A stretch of DNA of 64,000 nucleotides from Pseudomonas sp. FP2196 (GCF_030687715.1 NZ_CP117445.1:1608501-1672500); one strand, 5' to 3'; counted from the stretch's first letter, positions 9,477 to 19,039 are shown. The notes: generated by a model not told the origin, from the sequence alone. A program made the numbers and translations.

Positions 9477-10799
9477 TTAAAACTTCGCTTCCGCATCCAG
9501 CTGCAGAGTGTTGGTGTCTGCGTCACGCTGTGTACGGCTGGAGAAGTCGGCCTTGGTCAGGTAGTACGTCGCGCCAAGGGCGAAGTTCTTGTCGATGTCG
9601 TAACCGACCTTGAACTTGTGACCACGCGAACCGGTAGTGCCGTTGGCGAAGTCGGAGTCGGTGAAGGCGCCGACTACAGCGTTGCGTTGCACGTCACGAT
9701 AGTTGTAGTCGAGGTTGAAACCGAAGACCTTCGACTTGGCACCGAGCAGCCACGCAGTGTCCTGATCGGTCACGGCATCGTTGTTCTTCACGTACTGGCC
9801 GTAGAACGACAGAGGCATTGGCAGACCGCCGATGTCGACCTGGCTGAAGCCTTCGTACAGGCGGAACTCGTTGTTCGCCGAGTTGCCGTTGACGGCCAGG
9901 GCGCACGGCGTGGAAGTGCCGGTGCAACGGCTGTCTTCGTCGTTCTGGTAGGCGTAGACACTGCCACCCACCGTCAGCTTCAGGTTATCGGTGATGGTGA
10001 AGCGGCTACCCAGTTGACCGGCGGTCATGCGCAAATCGTGACGGAATTGCACGCCGTCGCCATCGACGTTGTCCTTGAGGTTGTAGTTACCCAGGCTGCC
10101 GAACAGTTCGGCGCTGCTGCCCAATGGGTATTTGTAAGTAACGGCCAGACCTTCGGGGTTGATGTCGCCGTCCCAGATCACATCGCCCATGCTGACCCAC
10201 GGCTGCAGCATCTTGCCGCCGATCACGTGCAGGTTCTTGATTTGATCGGGGTGGTAATCGATGTAACCCAGGTCGAGCCAGATCTGCTTCTTGTCGAAGT
10301 AGTTGTCCTGATCCTGGTTGGTCGAACGGGCGTCATCGCCGCCGCCGGTGGCGATACGGATGCCAGTGTCGACTTGCGGGTTGATTTCGGTGTAGGCACC
10401 CAGACGGGCACGGATGCGCTGACGATCCTTGTCGCGGCCGCCGTTGTTCGGCTCGCCGTCGATCTTGATGGTTTCCTGACGGATACGCACGTCGCCCTTG
10501 AACTGAGTCTTGGCAGCCCAGGCCAGCTTCTGGTCGAAGGCACTTTGTTCGTTGGTTTTCTTCGCGACAGCCGCGACTTGTTCGTTGGTCTCTTGCTGCG
10601 CCTGCTGGGCGATTTGCTGAGCTTTCTGATCCTTGGCCAGTTCAGTTTGCAGCTCGATGTACTGCGACTGGGAAATCGAACCGTTAGCCTTGAGCATGTC
10701 GAGCAGTTTGGCGTCGACTGCGGCACTGGCCGGAACGCTCATGGCCAGCAACAGGCCACCGCACAGGGCCGCCGCAGTTTTCGTGGAAGCAAGACGCAT
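9477..10799 (-). CDS. Putative outer-membrane porin (Porin_5-like)
   Basis: 440-residue protein with a cleavable signal peptide (MRLASTKTAAALCGGLLLAM, then ASA/AV). A short Gln/Ala-rich coiled-coil segment follows at about residues 45-85, and then a long stretch of alternating beta-strand character ending in EAKF, the terminal aromatic expected of a beta-barrel. This matches the family annotated as putative porin in pseudomonads, here placed in the outer membrane for uptake of unknown solutes. ATG 10799 is chosen over an in-frame codon at 10844 because the signal peptide starts there and CGGAGA precedes it. It is a single gene with a 280-base upstream gap shared with the divergent FemAB-like gene. 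Confidence 0.88.
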   Translation of the reverse strand: MRLASTKTAAALCGGLLLAMSVPASAAVDAKLLDMLKANGSISQSQYIELQTELAKDQKAQQIAQQAQQETNEQVAAVAKKTNEQSAFDQKLAWAAKTQFKGDVRIRQETIKIDGEPNNGGRDKDRQRIRARLGAYTEINPQVDTGIRIATGGGDDARSTNQDQDNYFDKKQIWLDLGYIDYHPDQIKNLHVIGGKMLQPWVSMGDVIWDGDINPEGLAVTYKYPLGSSAELFGSLGNYNLKDNVDGDGVQFRHDLRMTAGQLGSRFTITDNLKLTVGGSVYAYQNDEDSRCTGTSTPCALAVNGNSANNEFRLYEGFSQVDIGGLPMPLSFYGQYVKNNDAVTDQDTAWLLGAKSKVFGFNLDYNYRDVQRNAVVGAFTDSDFANGTTGSRGHKFKVGYDIDKNFALGATYYLTKADFSSRTQRDADTNTLQLDAEAKF

Positions 10800-11079
10800 A
10801 GCAATCTCCGAAGATGAGAGGGATGGCTGAACCATCCTGGGCACAACCGACGGTTGAAGGTCGGAAAACAGTGTCCGGGTAGAACCCGGCGCTCTAAAAA
10901 CAGGCGCCAGTATCGCGATGGTTTATGACAGAGCAGTGGCACGGTGATGGCAGGTTGATGACGGTGCACAATGTCCGTGAACTATTGATCTAGAGCGCTG
11001 TCGCTCGATGGCGGGTGTGCAATGCAACGCAATCGGCGATACTCGCCGGGCGCTGAAACCCAGATGTGGAGAGTTGTTG

Positions 11080-12204
11080 ATGCCGTTGCAACGCCTGCAA
11101 GACCTGTCAGAAATCGCCCCATCGGAATGGGACGCTCTGGTGCCCGAGAGTCAGCCATTTCTGCGTCATGCCTTTCTCAGTGCACTGGAAGACAGCGGCA
11201 GCGTCGGGCCTCATACCGGTTGGCAGCCCGAGCACTTGCTGCACATCGAAGATGGCCAACTGATCGCGGCGCTACCCAGTTACCGCAAGTGGCATTCTTA
11301 CGGCGAGTACGTGTTCGATCACGGCTGGGCCGATGCCTGCGCTCGCGCGGGCATCGATTACTACCCCAAGCTGTTGACAGCGGTGCCATTCAGTCCGGTC
11401 AGCGGCCCACGGCTGTTGGCAGCGAACGTCGAAGATGGTTACGAGCTGCTCAAAAGCCTGCCGGGTTATCTGGAAATTGAAGAGCTTTCCAGCGCCCACA
11501 TCAACTTCACCGACCCTTTCACTGATGCCGCCATGGCCGAGCAACCGGGCTGGTTGCAGCGCATCGGCTGTCAGTATCACTGGCAGAATCGTGGCTACCG
11601 CGACTTCCAGGATTTTCTCGACGTACTCAGTTCGCGTAAGCGCAAACAGATGCGCAAAGAGCGCGAGCAAGTGGCGGGGCAGGGCTTCGAGTTTGAATGG
11701 CTGGAAGGGCGCGAGCTGAACGAGGCGCAGTGGGATTTCGTTTATGCCTGTTACGCCAATACCTATGCGGTGCGGCGTCAGGCACCTTACCTGACTCGCG
11801 AGTTTTTCAGTCTGCTGGCCGAACGCATGCCTGAGGCGATCCGCGTAGTGCTGGCCAAACAAGGCTCACGGCCGGTGGCCATGGCGTTCAGTCTGGTCGG
11901 TGGCGACAGTTTCTACGGGCGCTATTGGGGCTGTCTGGCCGAGTTTGATCGACTGCACTTCGAGACGTGTTTTTATCAGGGCATGGATTATGCGATCGCG
12001 CAGGGTTATCAGCGTTTTGACGCCGGAGCGCAGGGCGAGCACAAGTTGATTCGTGGTTTCGAACCGGTGATCACCCATTCGTGGCACTACTTGCGGCATC
12101 CGGGGTTGAAAGCGGCGGTGAAAGACTTCCTGCACCAGGAGCGCGCTGGTGTGCTGGCCTATGCCGAAGAGGCGCGGACAGCCTTGCCCTACCGCCAAAC
12201 CTGA
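11080..12204 (+). CDS. FemAB-like/GNAT-fold acyltransferase (DUF482, PF04339)
   Basis: 374-residue soluble protein resembling the family often named peptidogalycan biosynthesis protein, which has a double GNAT-like fold. Typical stretches are YWQ-like HWQNRGYRDFQDFLDVLSS, then RKRKQMRKEREQ and a C-terminal FDAGAQGEHKLIRGFEP. Members are thought to transfer acyl or aminoacyl groups, but the physiological substrate is not established. ATG 11080 has GGAGAG six bases upstream; the reading from 11008 lacks this. It is monocistronic and convergent with the ABC transporter gene across a REP doublet. Confidence 0.85.
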   Translation: MPLQRLQDLSEIAPSEWDALVPESQPFLRHAFLSALEDSGSVGPHTGWQPEHLLHIEDGQLIAALPSYRKWHSYGEYVFDHGWADACARAGIDYYPKLLTAVPFSPVSGPRLLAANVEDGYELLKSLPGYLEIEELSSAHINFTDPFTDAAMAEQPGWLQRIGCQYHWQNRGYRDFQDFLDVLSSRKRKQMRKEREQVAGQGFEFEWLEGRELNEAQWDFVYACYANTYAVRRQAPYLTREFFSLLAERMPEAIRVVLAKQGSRPVAMAFSLVGGDSFYGRYWGCLAEFDRLHFETCFYQGMDYAIAQGYQRFDAGAQGEHKLIRGFEPVITHSWHYLRHPGLKAAVKDFLHQERAGVLAYAEEARTALPYRQT

Positions 12205-12225
12205 ATATTTACAGGGATCAAAAGC

Positions 12226-12311
12226 AAAAGATCGCAGCCTTCGGCAGCTCCTGCAAGTGGATATAAAACCCTGGGTAGGAGCTGCCGAAGGCTGCGATCT
12301 TTTGATCTTTT
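12226..12311. repeat. REP doublet, reversed arm order
   Basis: Arms at 12226-12255 and 12275-12311 belong to the GTAGGAGCTGCCGAAGG family. Here the arms point the other way (GATCGCAGCC... first, then GTAGGAGCTGCC...). The element lies between convergent genes, where it could act as a bidirectional transcript end. Confidence 0.85.
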
Positions 12312-12318
12312 TTGGCGA

Positions 12319-14151
12319 TCAATCGATCCCGACAAACCCTCCGGTCTGGTGTGCCCACAACCGTGCATACAGTCCGCGATGGGCTAGCAGTTCGGCGTGG
12401 GTGCCGCTCTCGGCGATCTTGCCGTTTTCCAGCACCACCAGCCGATCCATGCGCGCGATGGTCGAGAGACGGTGGGCAATCGCGATCACGGTTTTGCCCT
12501 GCATCAGGGTTTCCAGGCTTTCCTGAATCGCTGCTTCGACTTCCGAGTCCAGGGCGGAGGTCGCTTCGTCCATGATCAGGATCGGCGCGTCCTTGAGCAG
12601 TACCCGCGCGATGGCGATGCGCTGACGCTGGCCACCGGACAGCTTCACACCGCGCTCACCGACATGCGCGTCGAACCCGGTGCGGCCTTCAGCGTCCGAC
12701 AACAACGGAATGAACTCATCGGCGCGGGCCTTGCGCACCGCGTCCCACAGCTCTGCGTCAGTAGCGTCAGGCTTGCCGTACAGCAAGTTGTCGCGGATCG
12801 AGCGGTGCAGCAGCGAAGTGTCCTGAGTGATCATGCCAATGCGCGCACGCAGGCTTTCCTGGCCGACTTCGGCGATGTTCTGCCCGTCAATCATGATCCG
12901 CCCGCCTTCAACGTCGTACAGGCGCAAGAGCAAGTTGACCAAGGTCGATTTGCCGGCGCCGGACGGCCCGATCAGACCGATTTTCTCGCCCGGCTTAATG
13001 TTCAGGTTGAGGTCGCCGATGATGCCTTTCTTCTTGCCGTAGTGAAAATCCACGTGCTCGAAACGCACTTCGCCATGGGCCACTGCCAGCGGTTTGGCCT
13101 GTTCGTGATCGGTGACGCTGACCGGTTGCGAGATGGTGCGCAAACCGTCCTGAACCATGCCGATGTTTTCGAAAATGCCGGTGACCACCCACATGATCCA
13201 GCCGGACATGTTGACGATGCGGATTACCAGACCGGTCGCCAGGGCAATCGCGCCGACGGTGATCAGCGATTGCGTCCACAGCCAAAGGGCCAGCGCCGTG
13301 GTGCCGACGATCAGCAAGCCGTTCATGGCGGTGATCGCCACGTCCATACTGGTGACCACGCGGCCGGCCATTTGCGCTTTGACGGTCTGCTCTTCGATGG
13401 CTTCCTTGGCGTAGTGCTGTTCGAAATTGGTGTGGGCAAACAGCTTCAGGGTGGCGATGTTGGTGTAGCCGTCGACGATGCGGCCCATCAGTTTCGAGCG
13501 TGCGTCGGAGGCTTCCACCGAGCGGTCTTTTACCCGTGGCACGAAGTAATACAGCGCGCCGATATACGCGGCGATCCATATCAGCAACGGGATCATCAGG
13601 CGCCAGTCGGCCTCGGCGAACAGCACCAGCGCGCTGATCGCGTAGATCACCACATGCCACAGCGCATCCACCGCCTGCACCGCCGAATCACGCAGCGAGT
13701 TGCCGGTTTGCATGATGCGCTGGGCGATACGACCGGCGAAGTCGTTCTGGAAGAAGTTCAGGCTCTGCTTGAGCACGTAGCTGTGGTTCTGCCAACGAAT
13801 CATGCTGGTCATGCCCGGGCTCAGGGTCTGATGCACCAGCAAATCATGCAGAGCAAAGAAGATAGGGCGCAGCACAAGCGCAACCACCAGCATCCAGGAC
13901 AGTTCGAGGGCGTGGTCGCTGAAGAAATTCGGGTTCGGCGTGCCTTGGGCCAGGTCGATGATGCGGCTCAGATAACTGAACAGCGCCACTTCGATCAGCG
14001 CAGCAAACAGACCGACCACCAGCAGAGCGGCAAAACTAGGCCAGACCTGCTTGAGGTAATAGGTATAGAAGGGGAGCACACGGTCCGGCGGGGAGGCCGT
14101 CGGGGCGTCGCGGAATATGTCGATCAGTTGTTCAAAACGGCGATAGAGCAT
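12319..14151 (-). CDS. ABC transporter, fused permease and ATPase (MsbA-type exporter)
   Basis: 610-residue half-transporter. It has an N-terminal transmembrane domain of about six segments (residues about 30-320) and a C-terminal nucleotide-binding domain with Walker A GPSGAGKST, signature LSGGQRQR, Walker B ILIMDEATSALDSE and an H-loop AHRLST. It should work as a homodimeric exporter in the inner membrane. The substrate is unknown; relatives export lipids or drugs. It lies 88 bases downstream of the cyclophilin gene on the same strand and may be the last gene of a LysR-hydrolase-cyclophilin-exporter operon. Confidence 0.9.
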   Translation of the reverse strand: MLYRRFEQLIDIFRDAPTASPPDRVLPFYTYYLKQVWPSFAALLVVGLFAALIEVALFSYLSRIIDLAQGTPNPNFFSDHALELSWMLVVALVLRPIFFALHDLLVHQTLSPGMTSMIRWQNHSYVLKQSLNFFQNDFAGRIAQRIMQTGNSLRDSAVQAVDALWHVVIYAISALVLFAEADWRLMIPLLIWIAAYIGALYYFVPRVKDRSVEASDARSKLMGRIVDGYTNIATLKLFAHTNFEQHYAKEAIEEQTVKAQMAGRVVTSMDVAITAMNGLLIVGTTALALWLWTQSLITVGAIALATGLVIRIVNMSGWIMWVVTGIFENIGMVQDGLRTISQPVSVTDHEQAKPLAVAHGEVRFEHVDFHYGKKKGIIGDLNLNIKPGEKIGLIGPSGAGKSTLVNLLLRLYDVEGGRIMIDGQNIAEVGQESLRARIGMITQDTSLLHRSIRDNLLYGKPDATDAELWDAVRKARADEFIPLLSDAEGRTGFDAHVGERGVKLSGGQRQRIAIARVLLKDAPILIMDEATSALDSEVEAAIQESLETLMQGKTVIAIAHRLSTIARMDRLVVLENGKIAESGTHAELLAHRGLYARLWAHQTGGFVGID

Positions 14152-14239
14152 CAGATAACCGCCCGGAGTACGGGCTCTCCTTTTATCGGTGTGAGCGGCG
14201 CGGGATCAGGCCGACGCCGCTCGATACGCCCTGTACAGC

Positions 14240-14803
14240 TTAGTCGATGACTTTGGCCGACTTGATGATCACAGGGTCGACAGGCACGTTTTGCATGCCG
14301 TTTTTGGTGGTGGTTTGCGAGTTGACGATGACGTCGACCACGTCCATGCCCTTGACCACTTTGGCGAATACCGCGTAACCGGCGTCACGGCCCGGATCGA
14401 GGAAAGCATTGTCAGCGACGTTGATGAAGAATTGGCTGGTGGCCGAATCCGGGTTGGAGGTGCGCGCCATCGACAAGGTGCCGCGAACGTTATGCAGACC
14501 ATTGCTGGCCTCGTTCTTGATCGGTGCCTTGGTATCTTTTTGCTGCATTTGCTGGGTGAAACCGCCGCCCTGAGCCATGAAACCCGGGATCACACGGTGG
14601 AAAATCGTGTTGTTGTAGAAGCCGCTGTTGACGTATTCCAGAAAGTTCTTGGTGCTGATCGGTGCCTTGACCGGGTCCAGTTCGATTTCGATCTGGCCGT
14701 TGGTGGTGTCCAGCAGCACGTGCGGTGCTTTTGCAGGCGTGGCAGCCATCAGGTTGGCAGCGAACAGCACGGTGCCGGCGGCGAGGGCGAGTTTTTTCAG
14801 CAT
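14240..14803 (-). CDS. ppiA: Periplasmic peptidyl-prolyl cis-trans isomerase (cyclophilin)
   Basis: 187-residue cyclophilin that speeds proline isomerisation during protein folding. An N-terminal signal peptide ([20 protein letters not shown]) places it in the periplasm. Cyclophilin landmarks are [14 protein letters not shown] (catalytic Arg), the [13 protein letters not shown] segment and [15 protein letters not shown]. The gene begins three bases after the stop codon of the hydrolase gene, so the two are very probably co-transcribed. The symbol is by family; the alternative is another periplasmic cyclophilin paralogue. Confidence 0.9.
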   Translation of the reverse strand: MLKKLALAAGTVLFAANLMAATPAKAPHVLLDTTNGQIEIELDPVKAPISTKNFLEYVNSGFYNNTIFHRVIPGFMAQGGGFTQQMQQKDTKAPIKNEASNGLHNVRGTLSMARTSNPDSATSQFFINVADNAFLDPGRDAGYAVFAKVVKGMDVVDVIVNSQTTTKNGMQNVPVDPVIIKSAKVID

Positions 14804-14806
14804 GGG

Positions 14807-15610
14807 TCAGTGATCCTGAGATTGAATATCGGCTGCGGCGAGAAACTCCAGCAGCGTTTGGTTGAAGCGTTCGGGTTGATCGAGCGGGGTGGCGTGGCGT
14901 GAATCGGCGATCACCACCAGTCGCGCATCGGGCAGCAGTTTTACATAGGTTTCTTTCAGCGCGACGGGTGTGTAGTCATGGTCGGCGCTGACGATGAGGG
15001 TTGGACAGGTCACTCGGGAAAGTCGTTCCTGAACCCCCCAGCCCACAATCGCATCGAAGCTGGCGAGATAAGCACGTTTGTCGTTTTTTGCCCAGCGTTC
15101 GGCCATTTTCTGTCGCAGATCGGCCTGTTCCGGCTTGGGAAAAAGTTTACCGCCCAACGCCTTGCCAATAGTCGCGAGACTCAGCACCCGCATCAGACTC
15201 CAGCGCTTGAACCACTGCCAATAGTCGTCGCGGCTGCGCAGTTTGACCTCGGGGGCGCTGTTGACGATGGTCAGGCTCTTGAGCATCTGCGGCTGATCGA
15301 CGGCCAGTTGAAAACCGGTCATGCCGCCCATGGATAAACCAACATAGTGCACCGGGCCGAGTTGCAAGTGCTCGATCAGTGCGACCAGATCGGCGCTGAA
15401 CCCGGCGATGCTGTAGCGCTCACGGGGTTTGTCCGAGCGGCCGTGGCCGCGAATGTCCGGGACGATCACCCGGTAATGCGCGGCCAGTGCCGGGATCTGC
15501 ATTTCCCAGTCCAGCGTGCTTGAGCCGAGCCCGTGGACCAGCAGCAACGGCGTGCCGTGGCCATATTCCTCATAGTGCAGGTTGCAACCTTCGTGCTCGA
15601 AATACGCCAT
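14807..15610 (-). CDS. Alpha/beta-hydrolase
   Basis: 267-residue alpha/beta-hydrolase resembling 3-oxoadipate enol-lactonases and related esterases. The oxyanion region LLVHGLGSS, nucleophile elbow GLSMGG (Ser93), acid ADHDYTPV and catalytic His in ADSRHATPLDQP are all present. There is no signal peptide, so it is cytoplasmic. GGAG lies about nine bases before ATG 15610. It is 14 bases downstream of a LysR regulator and three bases upstream of the cyclophilin gene. No aromatic degradation genes are nearby, so a true enol-lactonase role is doubtful. Confidence 0.85.
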   Translation of the reverse strand: MAYFEHEGCNLHYEEYGHGTPLLLVHGLGSSTLDWEMQIPALAAHYRVIVPDIRGHGRSDKPRERYSIAGFSADLVALIEHLQLGPVHYVGLSMGGMTGFQLAVDQPQMLKSLTIVNSAPEVKLRSRDDYWQWFKRWSLMRVLSLATIGKALGGKLFPKPEQADLRQKMAERWAKNDKRAYLASFDAIVGWGVQERLSRVTCPTLIVSADHDYTPVALKETYVKLLPDARLVVIADSRHATPLDQPERFNQTLLEFLAAADIQSQDH

Positions 15611-15624
15611 CGGTTAACTCCGTG

Positions 15625-16548
15625 TCAGGCTTGTTCTGGGGCGGCGAACGGTGCGTCCAGCGGCAGGGTATCGAAGGTGCGCAGCAGTTCGATAAGGATT
15701 TGCGTGGCCGGCCCTAGCGGTTTGTCCTTGTTCGAATACAGATAGAAGCTGGAGTTGCGGTTGCCGCCCCTGTCCAACGGTAGCAGCTTGAGCGAGCCAT
15801 CTTTCAGTTCCCGCTCGATCATATGCCGTGGCAACCACGCAAAGCCCAGGCCGCTGCTGACAAATGTGGCGGCGGTGGCGAGGCTGCCGACAGTCCAGCG
15901 TTGCTCGGCGCCGAGCCAGCCGACGTCCCGTGGTTGTTGGCGGCCGGAGTCGCGGATGACCACTTGCATCTGGGTTTCCAGATCCTGGAAGCTCAGCTCG
16001 CGGTTGAGCCGATGCAGGGCATGATCGGGGTGGGCGACGGCCACAAACTCGACGTCGCTCAGTTCCGCACCGAGGTAGCCGGGAATGCTCAGGCCGGTGA
16101 TGGCCAGATCGGCCACACCTTCAAGCAACACTTCCTCGACACCCGACAACACTTCCTCACGCAGACGCACGCGGCAGCCACGACTCTGCGGCATGAACGC
16201 CGTCAGCGCCCTCACGATGCGTGCGCTCGGATAGGCCGCGTCGACCACCAGTCGCACCTCGGCCTCCCAGCCTTGCTCCATATGATGGGCAAGATCTTCC
16301 AGTTGGCTGGCCTGTTTCACCAGTTGCCGCGAGCGGCGCAGCAACACGCCACCGGCTTCGGTCAGCACGGCTTTACGCCCGTCGATGCGCAGCAACGGCA
16401 CGCCGAGCTGGTCCTGCATGCGGGCGACGGTGTAGCTCACCGACGATTGCGAACGGTGCAGGGCCTCGGCGGCCTGGGCGAATCCGCCGTGGTCGACCAC
16501 GGCCTGCAACGTTCGCCATTGATCCAGGGTCACGCGGGGCGCTTTCAT
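15625..16548 (-). CDS. LysR-family transcriptional regulator
   Basis: 307-residue LysR regulator. An N-terminal winged helix-turn-helix is visible (WRTLQAVVDHGGFAQAAEAL, then SQSSVSYTVARMQDQLGV) followed by the periplasmic-binding-protein-like effector domain. ATG 16548 has GAGGAG six bases upstream; a TTG one codon earlier is less likely. It is unusual in being transcribed with, and directly upstream of, the hydrolase gene rather than divergent from a target. It may regulate its own operon. Confidence 0.88.
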   Translation of the reverse strand: MKAPRVTLDQWRTLQAVVDHGGFAQAAEALHRSQSSVSYTVARMQDQLGVPLLRIDGRKAVLTEAGGVLLRRSRQLVKQASQLEDLAHHMEQGWEAEVRLVVDAAYPSARIVRALTAFMPQSRGCRVRLREEVLSGVEEVLLEGVADLAITGLSIPGYLGAELSDVEFVAVAHPDHALHRLNRELSFQDLETQMQVVIRDSGRQQPRDVGWLGAEQRWTVGSLATAATFVSSGLGFAWLPRHMIERELKDGSLKLLPLDRGGNRNSSFYLYSNKDKPLGPATQILIELLRTFDTLPLDAPFAAPEQA

Positions 16549-16597
16549 CAATAGCTCCTCTTGTCCTAAGCTGGCCGTCCCTCATGGAGACTGCCGA

Positions 16598-16912
16598 ATG
16601 AAAAAATTCTGTTGTGTGTTGCTGGCGCTGCTGCCGCTGACGGCGTTTGCGTATCCGATCGATGTGGAAAAGGATCTCAACGGCCTGAAGATCGATTACG
16701 AGACCTTCGCCACCGACAATGACATCGGCTCGATTCGGGTGGCCAACTATGGCGACGTCGATGCAGTCTGCAAGGCCGTGTTCAGCAACGGCCCGGAAGC
16801 ACCGCGCACCCGCACCATCGAAGTGCCGGCCGGCAAACATAAAAACGCCACGGCCAAGTTCACCCGAGAAATCATCAAGCTGCGGATCAAGCTGACTTGC
16901 ACCCCCAAATAA
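16598..16912 (+). CDS. Small secreted protein of unknown function
   Basis: 104-residue product with a clear signal peptide (MKKFCCVLLALLPLTAFAYP). The mature part of about 85 residues contains two cysteines (VCKAVF and LTCTPK) that could form one periplasmic disulfide, and a basic stretch PAGKHKNATAKFTREI. GGAGA precedes the ATG. It is divergent from the LysR gene across 49 bases. It resembles a conserved Pseudomonas protein without known function. Confidence 0.8.
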   Translation: MKKFCCVLLALLPLTAFAYPIDVEKDLNGLKIDYETFATDNDIGSIRVANYGDVDAVCKAVFSNGPEAPRTRTIEVPAGKHKNATAKFTREIIKLRIKLTCTPK

Positions 16913-16925
16913 GCGCAGATTCCGG

Positions 16926-17013
16926 GTAGGAGTGAGCCTGCTCGCGATAGCGGTGGTTCAGACAAAACGTTGCTGACTGATACGCCTCTATCACGAGCAG
17001 GCTCACTCCTACA
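16926..17013. repeat. REP doublet (GTAGGAGTGAGCCTGCTCG type)
   Basis: Left arm GTAGGAGTGAGCCTGCTCG from 16926 and its reverse complement ending at 17013 flank about 40 bases of spacer. This is a third REP class, related to the 44271 element. Confidence 0.85.
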
Positions 17014-17142
17014 GGGTTATAGCTTGCATCTAAACGAATTTTTCGATGTTTTGCAGCAATTATTTGCGCTTTTTCATCGAATCGACTCTGTTTAATCTTC
17101 ACTCCATCGACCTACAACATTCTCGGATGGAGGCTACACAAC

Positions 17143-17742
17143 ATGTCCCGCGTTCTGATCATCGAAAGCAGCGCCCGCCAGCAAGACTCGGTGTCCCGCC
17201 AGTTGACCCAGACCTTCATCAAACAGTGGAAAGCTGCACACCCTGCCGATCAGATCACGGTCCGTGACCTCGCCGTGAACCCGGTGCCGCACTTGGACAT
17301 CAACCTGTTGGGTGGCTGGATGAAACCCGCCGAACAGCGCAACGACAGCGAACAGGCGTCGCTGGATCGCTCCAATGAATTGACTGACGAACTGCTGGCC
17401 GCGGACGTATTGGTGATGGCCGCACCGATGTACAACTTCGCGATCCCGAGCACCCTCAAGGCCTGGCTCGACCATGTGCTGCGTGCCGGCGTGACCTTCA
17501 AATACACCGAAACCGGCCCGCAAGGCCTGCTCAGCGGCAAGCGTGCCTACGTGCTGACGGCCCGCGGAGGCATCTACGCCGGCGGCCCGGCGGACCATCA
17601 GGAGCCGTACTTGCGCCAAGTGATGGGTTTCATCGGCATCCACGACGTGACTTTCATTCACGCCGAAGGCATGAACCTGGGGGGCGACTTCCAGGAAAAA
17701 GGCTTGAACCAGGCCAACGCCAAGCTGGCCTCGGTCGCTTGA
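17143..17742 (+). CDS. azoR: FMN-dependent NADH-azoreductase AzoR
   Basis: 199-residue flavodoxin-like oxidoreductase that uses NADH and FMN to reduce azo bonds and quinones in the cytoplasm. It begins MSRVLIIESSARQQDSVSRQ, the AzoR phosphate-binding loop, and has PMYNFAIPSTLKAWLDHVLR and YVLTARGGIYAGG, both typical FMN-contact regions. TGGAGG lies nine bases before the ATG. It is a single gene followed by an intrinsic terminator about 110 bases downstream. Confidence 0.93.
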   Translation: MSRVLIIESSARQQDSVSRQLTQTFIKQWKAAHPADQITVRDLAVNPVPHLDINLLGGWMKPAEQRNDSEQASLDRSNELTDELLAADVLVMAAPMYNFAIPSTLKAWLDHVLRAGVTFKYTETGPQGLLSGKRAYVLTARGGIYAGGPADHQEPYLRQVMGFIGIHDVTFIHAEGMNLGGDFQEKGLNQANAKLASVA

Positions 17743-17850
17743 TATGTTAATCGCCAGATAATCGCTGGATGGTCTAGTGACCTGGCGCAACCCCTTCAAG
17801 GCTCTACGCGCATCGAACCTCCCTTTGCACTTTTTGCTCCTGAGTGCTGT

Positions 17851-17889
17851 AGCCCGATTGAACGCATTAGCGAGATCGGGCTTTTTTTT
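17851..17889 (+). terminator. Rho-independent terminator downstream of azoR
   Basis: AGCCCGAT (17851-17858) pairs with ATCGGGCT (17875-17882), followed by an unbroken run of eight T. Its distance from azoR leaves about 105 bases of 3' UTR or a possible small RNA. Confidence 0.8.
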
Positions 17890-17920
17890 GCCTGCGATTT
17901 TTCTGGTTAAAACAATCCCT

Positions 17921-18001
17921 CTGTAGGAGCTGCCGCAGGCTGCGATCTTTTGATCTTGTTTTTTAAAATCAAAAGATCGCAGCCTGCGGCAGCTCCTACA
18001 T
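17921..18001. repeat. REP doublet (GTAGGAGCTGCCGCAGG type)
   Basis: Perfect ~34-base inverted arms, left from 17921 and right ending at 18001. With the terminator it fills the 327-base azoR-EamA gap; nothing else was seen there. Confidence 0.9.
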
Positions 18002-18069
18002 GGGGATTTTGTATTGGTTGCAGAAAGTAAAACCGGCTATCGTCGCCGCCATTCGAAACAGAGGCGACC

Positions 18070-18936
18070 ATGGGCTATCTACTTTTTGTCACGCTGATCC
18101 AGGCGTTTTCCTTCAGTCTGATCGGCGAATACCTGGCCGGTCATGTCGACAGCTACTTCGCGGTGCTGGTGCGTGTTGTGCTGGCCGGGCTGGTGTTTAT
18201 CCCGCTGACCCGCTGGCGCTCGGTGGAACCGGCGTTCATGCGCGGCATGTTGCTGATCGGCGCGCTGCAGTTCGGCGTGACCTACGTCTGCCTGTACCTG
18301 AGCTTCCGCGTGCTGACGGTGCCGGAGGTGTTGCTGTTCACCATCCTCACGCCGTTGCATGTAACCCTGATCGAAGATGCGTTGAACCGCCGCTTCAACC
18401 CGTGGGCACTGGTCGCCGCATTGGTGGCGGTAGGCGGCGCGGCGGTGATTCGCTTCGACCGGATCAACCCGGATTTCTTCATGGGTTTCCTGCTGCTACA
18501 ACTGGCCAACTTCACCTACGCCGCCGGGCAGGTGCTGTACAAACATCTGGTGGCGAAACACCCGAGCGACCTGCCTCATTACCGCCGCTTCGGCTTCTTC
18601 TACCTCGGTGCACTGGCGGTGGTGTTGCCGGCGTTCCTGCTGTTCGGCAAAGCCAACTTCCTGCCCGAAGCTGCGCTGCAATGGGGCGTGTTGTTGTTCC
18701 TCGGCCTGGTCTCGACGGCGCTGGGCCTGTACTGGTGGAACAAAGGCGCGTGCATGGTCAACGGTGGCACGCTGGCGGTGATGAACAATCTGCACGTGCC
18801 GGTGGGGTTGCTGCTGAATCTGCTGATCTGGAATCAGCATGAGGAACTGGGAAGGCTGTTCCTCGGCGGGAGTGTGATTCTGGCGGCGGTTTGGATCAGC
18901 CGTTTGGGTATCCGCAAATCTCAAGCCACCGCCTGA
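18070..18936 (+). CDS. EamA-family transporter, YigM-like
   Basis: 288-residue inner-membrane protein with about ten hydrophobic segments in two EamA halves. The N-terminus (FSFSLIGEYLAGHVDSYFAV) resembles E. coli YigM, reported as a biotin importer. No biotin gene is nearby, so this substrate is only a suggestion. ATG 18070 follows GAGGCG. The gene sits between two REP doublets of the same subtype. Confidence 0.85.
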   Translation: MGYLLFVTLIQAFSFSLIGEYLAGHVDSYFAVLVRVVLAGLVFIPLTRWRSVEPAFMRGMLLIGALQFGVTYVCLYLSFRVLTVPEVLLFTILTPLHVTLIEDALNRRFNPWALVAALVAVGGAAVIRFDRINPDFFMGFLLLQLANFTYAAGQVLYKHLVAKHPSDLPHYRRFGFFYLGALAVVLPAFLLFGKANFLPEAALQWGVLLFLGLVSTALGLYWWNKGACMVNGGTLAVMNNLHVPVGLLLNLLIWNQHEELGRLFLGGSVILAAVWISRLGIRKSQATA

Positions 18937-18939
18937 CCC

Positions 18940-19029
18940 CCCTGTAGGAGCTGCCGCAGGCTGCGATCTTTTGATCTTGTCTTTTGAAGAAAAAGTCAAA
19001 AGATCGCAGCCTGCGGCAGCTCCTACAGG
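18940..19029. repeat. REP doublet (GTAGGAGCTGCCGCAGG type)
   Basis: Arms of about 35 bases, left beginning with CCTGTAGGAGCTGCCGCAGG and right its reverse complement, ending near 19029. It lies between convergent genes. Confidence 0.9.
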
Positions 19030-19039
19030 TGTTTGTGGG

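Noticed and set aside
16926..17013. Inverted repeats as insertion-sequence ends
   Set aside because: No transposase lies between the arms; the elements are REP doublets found repeatedly in gaps.
18000..18842. 280-codon plus-strand frame overlapping the YigM-like gene
   Set aside because: It is a shifted frame of the transporter gene and begins within a REP element.
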